Assembly: GCF_050003625.1 (NCBI RefSeq)
Contig: NC_134398.1
Span: 68,084,891-68,148,890, forward strand
DNA from: Haematobia irritans
Lineage: Eukaryota > Arthropoda > Insecta > Diptera > Muscidae
DNA: 64,000 nucleotides
Direction: 5' to 3'
Made by a program: the position numbers and the translations under genes
Shown: one piece after another, positions 1-11,880 of the stretch
How the letters are laid out: each line of letters starts with the position of its first letter
Position numbering within the stretch: position 1 is the first letter of the stretch
The notes under the pieces: model-generated
Databases searched by the model: none
Seen by the model: only the letters and a program-made list of their open reading frames with translations
Told to the model about the DNA's origin: nothing

Positions 1-148
1 ATATGCAGATCCAGCGGCGTGACCCCTATCAGTACCTCTAGTGCCGCCGTGGCCGTTGTTCTCATTGCACCAGTCATGTAAATCCGGGCCGTCCTATTTA
101 TCCTGTTGAACTTGTGTATATGATTCTGATGGTTCGTAAATCGTCCAC
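1..148 (-). mobile_element. LINE reverse-transcriptase C-terminal fragment
   Basis: Read on the minus strand, one frame gives the pattern INRTARIYMTGAMRTTATAA followed by LEVLIGVTPLDLHI. This matches the region after the RT domain of R1/Jockey-type non-LTR elements (consensus-like 'GAMRTTPTAALE...PPL'). The fragment runs off the window edge and is split at its other side by the hAT element at 157-899. Too short to place in a clade. Confidence 0.6.
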
Positions 149-156
149 CAGACGTG

Positions 157-899
157 CAGTGTTGCCAGGTGATTTTTGATTCTTCCCCCCCAAATCTTAA
201 GAAAAAAACCCCTAAATTGGTCTAAGCTTTTTTGAAAAAATTTCAGAATATAAAAGTACAAAAAGTGGTCCCAAAATTACGTGAAAAAAATCCTGTAGTG
301 ATACACTTTAAAAATTAAATTTAACACAAATATATATCCTGAAAGAAGAGTTCTTTCCTGAGAAACGAAATTTTAGAAAAACTAAGTTTTCTTTTGATGC
401 TAAGTTTTTTCGTTTGAAGTAAATAAAAAATAAAATTTGCTATTTAAGAAAATACTTTAAAACAAAAGAGATTTTCGTTTGTTTAAAATTTCATCCCAGA
501 GAAATTATTTTTTCTATGGATGTAATAATACAATATGTATATCAATTTAAAAAGCGGGCTTACTCTTAAAAAGCTGCTGAGTTAAGATACGATTGTTTTT
601 AATTTTGTCAAATATTAAAAATGCCCTTTCAACAGAAGAGTTTAAAAAAGATAACGAAAATAATGCTATTGGATACTTGTTTGTATTTAGGATCTTTTTG
701 TTGACTTTCCGCATCTTTTTTCTCATAACTCATGCTAGAATTGTTCCGAATTTGCTTGAGAATTGCTCCACTTTATAAGGTCAGAAATAATTTTTTACCC
801 CCAAAAATCCCCCCAAATAAATTTTACCCCTAAAAATCCTCCTAAACGTGAAAAAAACCTCCTAAATTTGGGGGGAAAACCCCTAACCAGGCAACACTG
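157..899. mobile_element. Non-autonomous hAT element (743 bp) with 8-bp TSD
   Basis: The ends are CAGTGTTGCC at 157-166 and its inverse at 890-899, followed inward by C-runs and G-runs that continue the imperfect inverted repeat. Both sides carry the identical 8-bp direct repeat CAGACGTG (149-156 and 900-907), the target-site duplication size of the hAT superfamily. CAGTGTTGCC-type ends are also typical of hAT elements. The interior is AT-rich with no credible transposase frame, so it is a MITE-like derivative. It sits in or beside the LINE fragment at the window start. Confidence 0.85.
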
Positions 900-907
900 C
901 AGACGTG

Positions 908-1494
908 GCACCCGTAGGTGGACACAGGTCTCACAAAAACTGTTACAACAACAACACCACCAAAAAATCTTTGTAATTTCAAACTGTCAGAGTACACCAC
1001 TTTAAGTAAAATTTTCAAGAGTCGCGTAAACAATAATTATTTAGATTTTCATAAAATTCTTGAAATTTGAACTAACTGGGAAGAAGTGCTATTATAACTA
1101 AATTAAAGTTCAAAACTTGTCACAAAGGACCTTAAAATGTTAACTTTGTAATAAATTAGTTTCATACTTTAGTGGTTCAAACTGGAGTTCTTGGTCAACT
1201 AGTTTTTATAAAAAGCTCAGTTTGAACCATTAAAAAATAATAATAATAAGTTTTTGTAATATGGGTAGCAATCTTGTTAAAAATTCTGTTGAATCATCGT
1301 ATTAATTTATTCTTCCTTTATTAAAATATAGTAATTATTATAGTACTCTTAATCATATACAAACATAAATATTATACACAAAAAGAGCGTCTAAAAGTAG
1401 TGTTGCTATGGTAAATTTGTTGACTTTACAAAACATTAAAAACACTTTATAGTATGTTAAAGTTAATAAATATCAAAATTACTCAATGTAGTAA
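908..1494. other. 3' flank of D12; candidate poly(A) signals
   Basis: No gene is visible. On the minus strand, two AATAAA hexamers (plus-strand TTTATT at 1306-1311 and 1317-1322) lie about 180 bp past the D12 stop codon and are candidate polyadenylation signals. A 12-bp inverted repeat (TGGTTCAAACTG near 1171 and its inverse near 1217) has no assigned role. Confidence 0.4.
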
Positions 1495-3080
1495 TCATAA
1501 AGTTTCTTCTTTAACTGGGGGCATTTTTGAATTCTCAACTTTGGAACATATGCCGAAATTGCTATTCGTAAGAAAATCAAATTCTCTTGATTGCGATAAA
1601 ACTTTAGCCAAATCTGTTTGTTGAATAATACTTGTACATTCATTTCCTTCCCTGTTTTCATTATGCTTCAAGGCTATTGACTTTCTAATAACTTTTTGCA
1701 CAAATATATTTAGAATATGTGCTAGTATAGTTTGAGTTGATGGATACCACACATTGGGGCTTAGTTCCTCAGGCACTAGTTTTATACTTAAATCTTTACA
1801 AATATGTGACACTAAATTACATTCATTCTCCAAATGTGTGGGAGGTGAGAGATAAATATCATTAGATTTTCCACTTGAAACTGACTGTGAAGAGATGAGA
1901 TTATTTTTAGACTGTCTTCTACGTGGCTCAAATAGAAGATCGTCCTCAACCACATTATCCACATCTATAACCTGATTTTGATCTTCAATAAATTGATAGT
2001 TCATCAATACAGGCCATATTTCATTAATCCATTTGTGAACTTTTAGGCAATCTGTCAATGTATCGGTAGATGTGATTTCTTTTTGTTTTAATTCTCCTTT
2101 AACAAGTTGTTTGAAATCGTTACTGTTCTTTTCTTGCTTTTCCATGAATTTGGGCAATGATTTAATATCTGGTGTATATGCATATTGTCTAGCAAAACTT
2201 GCTATTTCTTTAGTCGACCAAAATGTTTCGCGTGCTGTTTTATTCAGATGTTGTAAATCTTTGTGATTGCGTATTATTCGTGAGATATGCTTGGCTCTCA
2301 GCCACTCATAAGAACGCTGCTTAAATGCCGTTAATGATTGGAACTCAGTGTAGCTATGCGTAATAAAAGGATATGCCGAACTCAATGATTCCTTGGGTGC
2401 AATCAAATGTAATCGCCTCAATATAAACTCTACTGCACATTGCATACTACTAAATTCTTGTTTCATTATTTGTTTCTCAAAAAATACACGTTTCATTTGC
2501 ATTAATTGCAAAGCATTAAGTGATATCAATCGCTGTTGTTTTAAGCCTAGATGAACTTGAGGTGCATTATTAGTTGTAATACTACTTTTGCTATCCACGG
2601 TTGTTAAATAATCATGATCAATGGCCTTTGTCGTATTTTTATCAAGAAGTTGTTGCTTTTGCTGCTTCAATAAACTCACTTGAGGCTTCAACAATGAAAC
2701 TTGCTTTTTCTGTTGTTGTTTCAATTTCATTTGCAATGGATCGATTATATAAACTTTTCCTTCTTTATGAAACACTACATTTTTCACTGTCGACCCATTA
2801 GATTTTAGTTGATGTTTCATGGGTTGGGGTGCATAACTTGTTGTTACTTGCGGTCTACCCATTGGCAATGCTACTGAATTTGCAGTTGAAGAGGTAGATG
2901 TCGTTGTATCTGTGCTAAATGTAATAATTCGTGGTTTTGTTTGCATATTTTCAGGAGTAATTTTGAAAATATTGGGTTTCATTGTTATTCCACTGTAATT
3001 TATGGAGGTGCTGCTGGGCACGCTTTCTGACTTTTGAATAGGGATAGTTACTGCCCTGGAAGTTTCTGTAGAATTTGTAA
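1495..3080 (-). CDS. D12: D12/YEATS2-like protein, second coding exon
   Basis: This is the C-terminal exon of the gene whose first coding exon is 6103-8191. The acceptor is a pyrimidine-rich run ending in AG at 3082-3081. Joining at G|TT keeps one frame to the TGA at 1497-1495, for a predicted total of 1224 residues. A GTG inside the exon at 3021 is not a start. Visible features are a Q/K-rich, probably coiled segment (about 2630-2740), a mid region, and a conserved-looking helix-rich end around 1650-1800 (PNVWYPSTQTILAHILNIF, then VQKVIRKSIAL). In YEATS2 proteins the C-terminus is a histone fold that pairs with the NC2-beta-like subunit of the ATAC acetyltransferase complex; this stretch fits, but the fold is inferred. 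The tail is short and acidic/basic (VKEETL). Confidence 0.8.
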
Positions 3081-3239
3081 CTGGAAAGAGAAAAATGACA
3101 GCTTAAGTTATAATTTTTGAAGATATGGCTTTCGTGTAAAAGAAAGATTTTAAATATAAAAAAATTATAAGCAATTTTTTATACCTAATTTAAAAATATA
3201 TAATTAAACAAGATACAGAGATAACCCCCATATATAAGC

Positions 3240-4980
3240 TAAGAGTAATACAACAAAATAACTGCTGGTTTAACCTTACTATAAAAATACTGATAAACAA
3301 AAAAGACACTGCATATAAAAGATGGAGAAGATTCAAAATACCAAATCTGAATGAAGAATTTCGATCGCTGAGGGCTGAGGTAAACAGAGCAATTCAAAGA
3401 AGTTAACGAACTTACTACGGAAACAAATTTCGGGACTACTACTGATTCAAAAAAGAAATGGAAAACTATACGTGAAATAGGAATCGGCGAAAAAGCGTTA
3501 CCACAAATATATGAGGATCCTAATGTAGTAAATGAAACTTTCATAAAAACAATACAAAATTTAACTTCTCAAAGCTCGATGACATTCATCCAAAGTTCAT
3601 CAAGACTGTTTTAGATTTTATACTTCCGTTTATCACACATATTTTTAATACAATATTAACGACAAGTCAATATCCAAGAAGTTGGAAGTATGCAAAAATA
3701 ATCCCTATACCAATGTCCTCAGGAAAATATCGTCTGATCTCCATCTTACCTTTTCTGTCCAAAGTTTTTGAACGAGTGGTACATAAACAAATATATGAAT
3801 ACTTAAATGAAAAATACCTTCTTACAAGTAGAAAGTCTGGCTTTCGGCCAAAGCATAACTGTACAACTGCTCTGATAGATGTTATTGAAAATATAGATCA
3901 AATTTGGACGAAGGTATGATCTCTTATCTTGTTCTACTAGGTCATTCAAAAGCATTTGATTGTGTCGACCATGAAACACTATGCAAAAAACTTAATTTTT
4001 TTCAAATTTTCAAATACTGCAACTAATATTATGTCGAACTATCTCCGAAATACAGTTACCAATCACCACAGACTGTTGATTGGTAACTGTATTTCCACAC
4101 CGCTGCAAATAACACAAGGTGTCCCACAAGGAACAATTCTTGGTCCATCTTGTATTGCTTGTATATAAATGAACTGTCATGCATACTTAAACACTCAAAT
4201 ATTCAAATATATGCAGATGATGTGCAAATTTATCTCAGTTGCCCAAAAACGAATTATCACAAGGAATAGAAAAAATGAATACAGACTTGAACAATATCTA
4301 TATGTGGGCATTGGAAAACAAGCTACACATAAACCTAAACAAATCTAATTTCATGCTCTTTGTTGGTCGCTGTCGGAAAATGGTATGTGAGTCAAGTATG
4401 CAAAGCGAAAAACCTTGGTATAAAATATTCGGAATGTTGAGAACACTGTATAAAACCTACCTATACACGCCCCAGAATATTAGGTCTCTCAGTAAAATTA
4501 TATCTGGTACCCGTTATCTTATATGGTTACGAATTATTCAGCAAATGCGACTCAAAAAGTAGAACTCGACTAGAAATGGCACACAATGCAATTGTAAGGT
4601 ACGTTTATGGGTTAAAAACATATATCTCCGTCTACAAAACAACTGCACGGCGTTTCATTTTACGACGTTCTGCATATTAGAACTCTCTTAATGCTACACA
4701 AAATACTATATAATAAAGTTCCTGTAAATCTCTTTAGCAGACTTACTGTTGGTAGATCCAACAGAAGAATCATAATGGTACCTTTTCGTCATCGTCTACT
4801 GATATCTCAAAGACAATTTTTCCACAGTGCAATTCGTCTGTGGAACTCACGGCTCCCTCAAATTCAATTCATTGGCAACGCAAATGCTTTTAAGAGGGCC
4901 TTATGCAAAGTATTTATTTTCTATCTTCTAATTCTATTATTACGAATACTATTCATTTTATTTTGAACCTTATTTCTGTT
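3240..4980 (+). pseudogene. Degenerate non-LTR retrotransposon (CR1/Jockey-like RT)
   Basis: Pieces of a LINE pol lie in order on the plus strand but in shifting frames. First is a pre-RT linker with KKWKTIREIGI near 3450. Then come the RT start SGKYRLISILPFLSKVFERV (3720-3780), SGFRPKHNCTTALIDVIENI (about 3838-3897), the GVPQGTILGP box near 4120-4150, and the catalytic YADDVQIY box near 4209-4232. It ends with a C-terminal LWNSRLPQI motif near 4840. Several frameshifts and stops make it dead. It is inserted antisense to D12 inside its intron. YADD and the C-terminal box fit the CR1/Jockey group; the exact clade is uncertain. Confidence 0.75.
4047..4095. repeat. 19-bp perfect inverted repeat in LINE remnant
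   Basis: GAAATACAGTTACCAATCA at 4047-4065 is repeated in perfect inverse at 4077-4095 with an 11-bp loop. It lies within the RT region just before the GVPQG box, so it is probably a local templated rearrangement. Confidence 0.8.
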
Positions 4981-5496
4981 TAGTTTTTGTTGATTAAAAT
5001 TAAATTAAATTTTAAATTTCGGGATACATGTTTAAACTTATTGTTTTTTGTTATCATTTTAATACTTTTTATCTTTTATGTATTACTTTTCAATTAGTTA
5101 GTACGTTTTATTTATAATTAATGGTATACTAAATAATTTGTACACTCATATTTCTACCACTTATATCCACATACTATAATTATAAGATTTAAAATCTTGT
5201 CGTATGTGGAAGCAAAAACTAAATAAAATTCAAACACAAAATACAAATACGTTGTATTAAAATTTGAGTAAAAACAACTAACAAATATTTTGAATATTAG
5301 CTTAAAATTATGTACAAGAAAAATTAACAAATGATTCTCAATGCAAACATCCAATATTTAAAGTAATGCAACTACTCGATTATGACTCCAAAAATTCTTG
5401 AATCATTTTGTTACGATAATTTTTCGTTCTTAAAGAAAGTCTGAACTGTGAAAAGTCTGACTGTGCGTGTTTGAAATGATTTATTCATGGAGTCTC

Positions 5497-5780
5497 TACA
5501 CACAAAAAAATTTTTTTCTGATTCAATCACGAAATTAATTGATCCAATTAATTTTTAATTGAAATGTCTTCAATCACAGAAATGATAGTATCAATTAAAA
5601 AATTAATTGAAGGTCAATTAAAAAGTTAATTGATCCAATTAAAAAATTAATTGATACTATTATTTTTGTGATTGATTTTTTTTCAATTAAAAAATTTGTT
5701 GAATCTATTAAATTTTTAATTGAATTAAAACTCAATTAAAATTTTAATTGGAAAAATTTTCGTGAAATTTTTTGTGTGTA
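5497..5780. mobile_element. MITE of the AATTAATTGAT type
   Basis: The ends are TACACACAAAAAAATTT at 5497 and its inverse at about 5765-5780. The interior is many short ATTAATTG/CAATTAAT palindromes, so the whole 284 bp can fold. Related sequence recurs at 31322-31480 and, inverted, at about 49990-50103 and 50950-51070, where it is fused to a LINE fragment. Confidence 0.7.
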
Positions 5781-6102
5781 GCATTCGAAATTATGAATTG
5801 ATTCGCTCTGCGAGATGGGTAAAATTAAACAAATTTACAATATTGAGTAAAGGGCGAGGCAATCCAGTAACTTTGTACTCAAGCATTAAGACAATAGCAG
5901 AAAAGTGGAAATTAAAATCTAGTTTTGTATGGTGGCTATGCACAGCTTTTGTCGGATTTTTGTGGAGTATTCAAAATAATCTGATAATTATAATATTTCA
6001 ATTCATATATTATTTATGATGTTAAATTAATTTACTATTCCAAATTTTCTTTAATTATATATTATTTGTATTGGTCCCATTACACAACTGTAAAATACAT
6101 AC

Positions 6103-8191
6103 CTGGAGTAGGTCGTATTGTAGTAGATCCAACTGTAACCAATTTGGGAGCCATGGATGATACATAATGAGTTTCAGTTTTTGTTGATGTTATTGGTGAT
6201 GATGCAGCGACCAGCATTTGCATATATTTAACCTTACCGGTTGAATCAACCAACTGCACCAACTTCTTTTGTAAAATCTGCTTCGGAGCATTATTTTTAA
6301 TAACTGGTAAACACTTTGAAAGTGTTGTTACACAAGAAGATAGAGAAACTGAAGTCTTAAATGAATTTGTTGTATTTGCTATCACATTCGGTACAGGCAA
6401 TGTAGTCTTTTTCACTGCTGAAGCAACAGAAGAAAGAGGCATTACAATTTTGGAGTCTTTGTTAAGGGCAACTGATGTTTTGCCCAATGTTACTATATTA
6501 TGGTTCATGGCAGAGCTTGCATTTGTAGTGATTGCAGTTGTATTAAGCGATTGAGTTCTTGGGGTTACAGTACATCGTACGGTATTATTTATAGTATCTA
6601 TTCGTGCTAAAGGTGGACAAGTTTGTGTTACAGGATTTTCTATTACAGCAGACTTATTAATCAAATTGTCTGTTTTAATATCATCTAGCTGTGTTATAGC
6701 AGAATTTTGTTGACATCCTGATATGAACTTGCTGCTGTTGCTATGAGCAATTGCTTTTGGAGGAGACTTCGGAATCAATTTCGACGGCGAAGGTTTCGGT
6801 GAACTATTAGAATCAAAACTTTCTGGAATTACAAATGTCGGTTGTATTTTTTCTATATCGGCGCTTATAGAATTTTGACTCGCTTCAATTTTATTCAGAA
6901 ATTCCAAAAGATTTTCATCAACAAGTTCTTCATTAGGAGACACTTCAGAATGTTTCGTATTTTCGTTTTTGGCTTTTATTTCTTCACAAAATTCTGTGGC
7001 GCTCTTGTAGGATATATCGGCTTTATTTAGCTCGACGTCTCTAAGCCATACCTCTAGCAACGTTTCAGCTCCCAATGATTGGATTCCTGATAAAGTTTTG
7101 TCTAGAACAACATTGTGCAATAGCTGCACAGGTTTTTGGTTGTATTCTGGATGAAAATATAACTGAACTCTTATTGGAAATTCGCCCCAACCCCTTCGGG
7201 CTACATTAAATGGCGGAGACTCCAAAACTACTACGTCATTCGGTCGGTAGGAATGATGTAGATGGAAACGTACTTTTCGCACAAATCTTTCAATCGGTAT
7301 GGTTGTGTCCTTTGCCTGTACATATACCAGCCACTTATGAGTTAAAATCTGCGACTTATTTTTTGGATCTCTCTCTTGTTCTGCACCTATAAATTTTGAA
7401 GTATTGCCAACGACTATCAAATGTTTTACTTTGTTATTTAAGCGAGCAGCATTCAAAGGTTTTCCGGTTTGTTCATTCTTCCATGGATTCGCAATATTTC
7501 GTTGACTCCAAATGTTTGTTTTCAAAGGCCGACTTCCTTGTGCTGCACTAATTAAAGATGTAATATCTTGGACCTGATCCTGATCTAAGGAGTGGTCAAT
7601 CACTATTCCTTGGCCTTTAATAATTTGCTTTAGTTTTCTTTCTTCTCTTTTATGCACTTCGGATTTGGCCCTTATCGTTTGCACAGCATTTTGCGCTGCC
7701 GTTCGTTTTGGACAAGAACGTATAACATGAGACAATTCTTTTGGCTTTATACCTATTAATTTTTTCAGCGATGGATGTATCGGCATTTGGGGGCCCTTAT
7801 CTTCCCTTGTGAAAAGTGGTTGGCCAGCCCTTATTGCCGACGTGGTCATCGCTGCTAATGGCAAATCCTGTTTTTTGTAGTAAGAAGATACTAGAGTATA
7901 CCGTAATTTATCTAACATATGACGTGCTTTCGATAGTCGTTTATCAATTTCGGATAACTGGTCTTGCTTGAAAGCCAGTTCACAACCAAATTCTCTCTCA
8001 ATGACATCTTGAACCTTCCGAAAATACTCAGCCTTCTGTTCATCATTACGTTTCTCGAGAAAGTCTCCATCTTTGGATCTTTTGTTGCCAACAGATTTGT
8101 CAGCACATGATGAATTATCTTGAGGGTAATCAGGATCGTGGAATTCGCTATGTTTTCGTTTTCTATTAGGCGACTGCTGACCACCGAACAT
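6103..8191 (-). CDS. D12: D12/YEATS2-like protein, first coding exon (YEATS domain)
   Basis: The protein is a chromatin reader; YEATS2/D12 proteins bind acylated histone H3 and are subunits of the ATAC histone acetyltransferase complex in the nucleus. The start chosen is the ATG at 8191-8189 (MFGGQQSPNRKRKHSE): the open frame reaches further up to 8314 but only with a TTG, and those residues look like translated 5' UTR. Residues 1-100 are basic and charged. A YEATS2-type helical N-region follows (REFGCELAFKQDQL). The YEATS domain spans about residues 250-370: KHLIVVGNTSKFIG, then LHHSYRPNDVVVLESPPF and RRGWGEFPIRVQLYF. These carry the H..RP.DVV strand and the GWGEFP loop that forms the acyl-lysine pocket. 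A Ser/Thr/Lys-rich low-complexity region fills the rest. The exon ends at 6103 with CAG|GTATGT. Orthology to Drosophila D12 is by motif recognition. Confidence 0.85.
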
Positions 8192-8488
8192 GACAACACA
8201 ACACTCCCAATATTTGTAGTTACGATTGGTCTGCCAGACACACGGATATTCTGAGTGTGACTGGACCTTCTTTGATTTTCTTCCACGTATTAAAATTATG
8301 GTAAAATCTTCCAATTATTTTATATTTGGATTGTTTTCTATTTTCCTGAATTAATGTTTGCTATGTGGTGATGGTTTACACTAACAAAGTTGTGACAAAC
8401 AATCAGCTGATTTAATTTTACTACGTTGTGCGGACGGATACAATGCGCACAAGCAAAGTTGCCATATGTGCTAAGAAAAATGCTACAA
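8192..8488 (-). promoter_or_regulatory. 5' flank / promoter region of D12
   Basis: This is the gap between the D12 start codon and the first transposon end. A 12-bp perfect palindrome AATCAGCTGATT sits at 8401-8412, about 210 bp upstream of the ATG. It contains the CAGCTG E-box core often seen near fly promoters. No TATA box is evident, as expected for a housekeeping chromatin gene. The transcription start is not determinable here. Confidence 0.4.
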
Positions 8489-8861
8489 CCCAATAAACAC
8501 AAACGTTTGAAAAATGCTAAATTTCAACAATTTTCAAACATTTTTTCAAAGGATTAGGGTAATATTCAAGTTGAGAAATTGTTGAGAAAATAGCGTTCTC
8601 AACAAAAAACAGACATTACCCTCAACAGTGAAATTCAAACCATTAGCAATAATATTTCAAGTGTTATCCTCAAATTGAAATGCATGGCTACTCAATAATT
8701 TGCAAACAATTTTCGATGCGAGTCAAATTCAAAATTAACATCGTTGCAAATACTTTTCAACCTAAATTTGTATGAATGATATCCCCACTTCAATTGAAAG
8801 TCTAAGTCAAAATTCTATGAATTTTGTATAATTTATTCATTTTCATCAAAATAAAATATAT
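8489..8861 (+). mobile_element. CCCAATAAACAC element, left arm, copy A
   Basis: It begins with CCCAATAAACACAAACGTTTG and contains internal inverted words (TTCAACAATTTTTC, CTCAAC...GTTGAG). It is near-identical to 8862-9237 and stops exactly where copy B begins. No coding potential is seen. The superfamily is not assigned. Confidence 0.7.
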
Positions 8862-10667
8862 CCCAATAAACACAAACGTTTGAAAAATGCTAAATTTCAA
8901 CAATTTTTCAAACATTTTTTCAAAGGATTAGGGTAATATTCAAGTTGAGAAATTGTTGAGAAAATCGCGTTCTCAACAAAAAACAGACATTACCCTCAAC
9001 AGTGAAATTCAACACATTAGCAATAATATCTCAAGTGTTATCCTCAAATTGAAATGCATCGCTACTCAATAATTTGTCAAACAATTTTCGATGCGAGTCA
9101 AATTCAAAATTAACATCGTTGCAAATGCTTTTCAACCTAAATTTGTATGAATGATATCCCCACTTCAAATTGAAAGTCAAAGCCAAAATTCTATGAATTT
9201 TGTATAATTTATTCATTTTCATCAAAATAAAATATATAATAATACACTACACTACATAATACACTACAATACCAATTGATAAATAATAATCTTATTAAAC
9301 ATATCAACAAATAAGAACAAAAAAAAAAAACAACAAAACTTTAAATATCTTAAACATTATTAGTAAACACTTTGGCATTGATAATTCGATTTCCTCCCTT
9401 TTGGTGTCATAAAACAGCATTAAAATTTATTAACATGCGGGCAATTTGAAATTTGGAACGACTGGAACGCGTGTTAGAATTGATTTCCAACAGAAGGAAT
9501 TCACAAAATATCCATTTTAAACTGATAATAGCATATGAATTAAACTGACGATGTGATGCACAGTTTCATCCAGAAGTTGTTGATTTCAACAATTTGTTGT
9601 TTTTAACAATTTTAATTGGTTGCACTTGTAATGTTTCTGGAAACTATTTCTTGTCGATAAGCCACTCATTTTTCATTAGTCAGCTTCTTATTGTTTGCAA
9701 GAATGTAGCATCCAAAGATTTTAGTTTTCTGCAAAGAGATTTAAATTTAGTGACTTCTCTAAAGTGTTGATTTAATTTTTCATATTGACGTACCAATTAT
9801 TATAAACTATTTGAAGCAGTTCCAGTTAATTGTCCACCATTTTTCATTGGTCAGCTTTTAATGTTTTCAAGAACGTAGAATCCATAATTTTAGTTTTCTG
9901 CACAGAGATATAAATTTAGTGACTTCCTTAAAGTTTTATTTCATTTTTTATATTCACTTACCTATTTTTATAAACTATTTGGTTATATGTCTAATATTTT
10001 CCATTTTTTTATTTCTTGCAATTGACCACGAACTTCGTTGCACAAATAAGTATTGAAAACCACATGGTTTTTTCGTTGCATTTTAGGGTAGTATTTTGTC
10101 AAAGTTTTCTCATATTATCTTCAACACCTTTTCAAAGATTTCGTCAATATTTTGGCAAATTGGAAGTAATTCGCAAACAATTTGAAGATGTATTGAAGAT
10201 GAGCTATTTTAAGTCAAGTTGAATTTATGTTGAAAATTATATTTACCCTCAAGGCCGGTATGCACCTCTAGCGAAATTTTCGGTAGCAAAAAATTATTTA
10301 AGTCTACAACAAAAAAACAGGGCTGTGTACACAAATTTTAAACCAGCTAATCGCTTTTAAAAATTGTTAATATATGTTCCAAATATTCCTCAAATAAATT
10401 GTTTATTATTTACAGACCTTTTAAAACTTTTACGCACACAATGATTGTAATAAATTAAATGTTTGCTGCCAAAATATGCTTTTGACAACCCTGTTATTTT
10501 CATTAAAGGTGCGTACCAGCTTACGAAATTGAACGCTACCGAAAATTTCGTTAGCATAAATAGCAATGCATTTCTTATGGGAATGAAATTTTTCGCTAGA
10601 GGTGCATACCGGCCTTCAAACTGAAAAGTTGTTGCATTTGAAAAACGCTCATCCTGTGTTTATTGGG
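8862..10667 (+). mobile_element. CCCAATAAACAC element, copy B, complete with nested MITE
   Basis: The left end CCCAATAAACAC is at 8862 and the inverse end GTGTTTATTGGG finishes at 10667, giving a unit of about 1.8 kb including the nested 364-bp MITE (10252-10615). The middle (9237-10240) is AT-rich with microsatellite-like CACTACACTACATAATACAC near the start. Only short spurious frames are present, so it is non-autonomous. Confidence 0.7.
10252..10615. mobile_element. 364-bp MITE, AGGCCGGTATGCACC ends, TCA duplication
   Basis: It has perfect 25-bp inverted ends (AGGCCGGTATGCACCTCTAG plus five more bases). TCA flanks both sides (10249-10251 and 10616-10618). The sister array copy at 11676-11690 has the uninterrupted site ACCCTCAAACTG, so the borders are directly defined. 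Internal GGTAGC/GCTACC repeats make it a long hairpin. A 3-bp duplication and AGG termini resemble Harbinger-type MITEs, but TCA is not the usual TWA. Confidence 0.85.
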
Positions 10668-11730
10668 ATAATAATACACTACACTACATAATACACTACA
10701 ATACCAATTGATAAATAATAATCTTATTAAATATATAAACAAATAAGAACAAAAAAAAACAAACAACAAAACTTTAAAAATCTTAAATATTATTAGTAAA
10801 CACTTTTTCATTGATAATTCGATTTCCTCCCTTTTGGTGTCATAAAACAGCATTAAAATTTATTAACATGCGGGCAATTTGAAATTTGGAACGACTGGAA
10901 CGCGTGTTAGAATTGATTTCCAACAGAAGGAATTCACAAAATATCCATTTTAAACTGATAATAGCATATGAATTAAACTGACGATGTGATGCACATTTTC
11001 ATCCAGAAGTTGTTGATTTCAACAATTTGTTGTTTTTAACAATTTTAATTGGTTGCACTTGTAATGTTTCTGGAAACTTTTTCTTGTCGATAAGCCACTC
11101 ATTTTTCATTGGTCAGCTTCTTAATGTTTGCAAGAATGTAGCGTCCAAAGATTTTCTGCAAAGGGATTTAAATTTAGTGACTTCTCTAAAGTGTTGATTT
11201 AATTTTTCATATTGACGTACCAATTATTATAAACTATTTGAAGCAGTTCCAGTTAATTGCCCCCCATTTTTTCATCGGTAAGCTTTTTAATGTTTTCAAG
11301 AACGTAGAATCCATAAGTTTAGTTTTCTGCAAAGAGATATACATTTAGTGACTTCCTTAAAGTTTTATTTCATTTTTTATTTTCACTTACCTATTTTTAT
11401 AAACTATTTGGTTATTTGTCTAAAATTTTCCATTTTTTTAATTTCTTACAATTGACCACGAACTTCGTTGCACAAATAAGTATTGAAAACCTCATGGTTT
11501 TTTCGTTGCATTTTAGGGTAGTGTTTTGTCAAAGTTTTCTCATATTATCTTCAACACTTTTTCAAAGATTTCGTCAACATTTTGGCAAATTGGACGTAAA
11601 TCGCAAACAATTTGAAGATGTATTGAAGATGAGCTATTTTAAGTCAAGTTGAATTTATGTTGAAAATTATATTTACCCTCAAACTGAAAAGTTGTTGCAT
11701 TTGAAAAACGCTCATCCTGTGTTTATTGGG
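10668..11730 (+). mobile_element. CCCAATAAACAC element, copy C, lacks left arm
   Basis: It is colinear with 9237-10667 of copy B, starting at the ATAATACACTACACTACATA block and ending with GTGTTTATTGGG at 11730, but without the left arm or the nested MITE. With copies A and B this looks like a tandem expansion by unequal exchange. Confidence 0.7.
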
Positions 11731-11732
11731 AA

Positions 11733-11880
11733 CCCAATAAACATAAACGTTTGAGAAATGCTAAATTTCAAAAAATTTTAAAACATATTTTCATAGGATT
11801 GGGGTAATAATATTCAAGTTGAGAAAATTGCATTCTCAACAAAAACAAACATTTCCCTCAACAGTATAATCCAACTAAGC
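11733..11880 (+). mobile_element. CCCAATAAACAC element, copy D, left-end fragment
   Basis: It starts CCCAATAAACATAAACGTTTG and follows the left arm for about 150 bp with more divergence than A-C, then breaks off. The next bases (11881-12040) carry two AATCCCGGGATT-type inverted words and no gene. Confidence 0.6.

Larger units (their letters stand above)
3081..6102 (-). other. D12 intron, 3022 bp, filled with transposon remnants
   Basis: The donor GTATGT reads on the minus strand from 6102 and the acceptor AG lies at 3082-3081 after a CT-rich tract. The intron holds an antisense LINE remnant (about 3240-4980) and a MITE (5497-5780). The parts 3083-3239, 4981-5496 and 5781-6096 are AT-rich and show nothing else I can name. 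Confidence 0.75.

Noticed and set aside
2601..2801. Short plus-strand frames over the D12 second exon
   Set aside because: They are antisense to a conserved coding exon, with no motif.
8192..8314. N-terminal extension of the YEATS protein (MEDFTIIL...)
   Set aside because: The frame starts with TTG, not ATG, and the residues look like translated 5' UTR; the ATG at 8191 is preferred.
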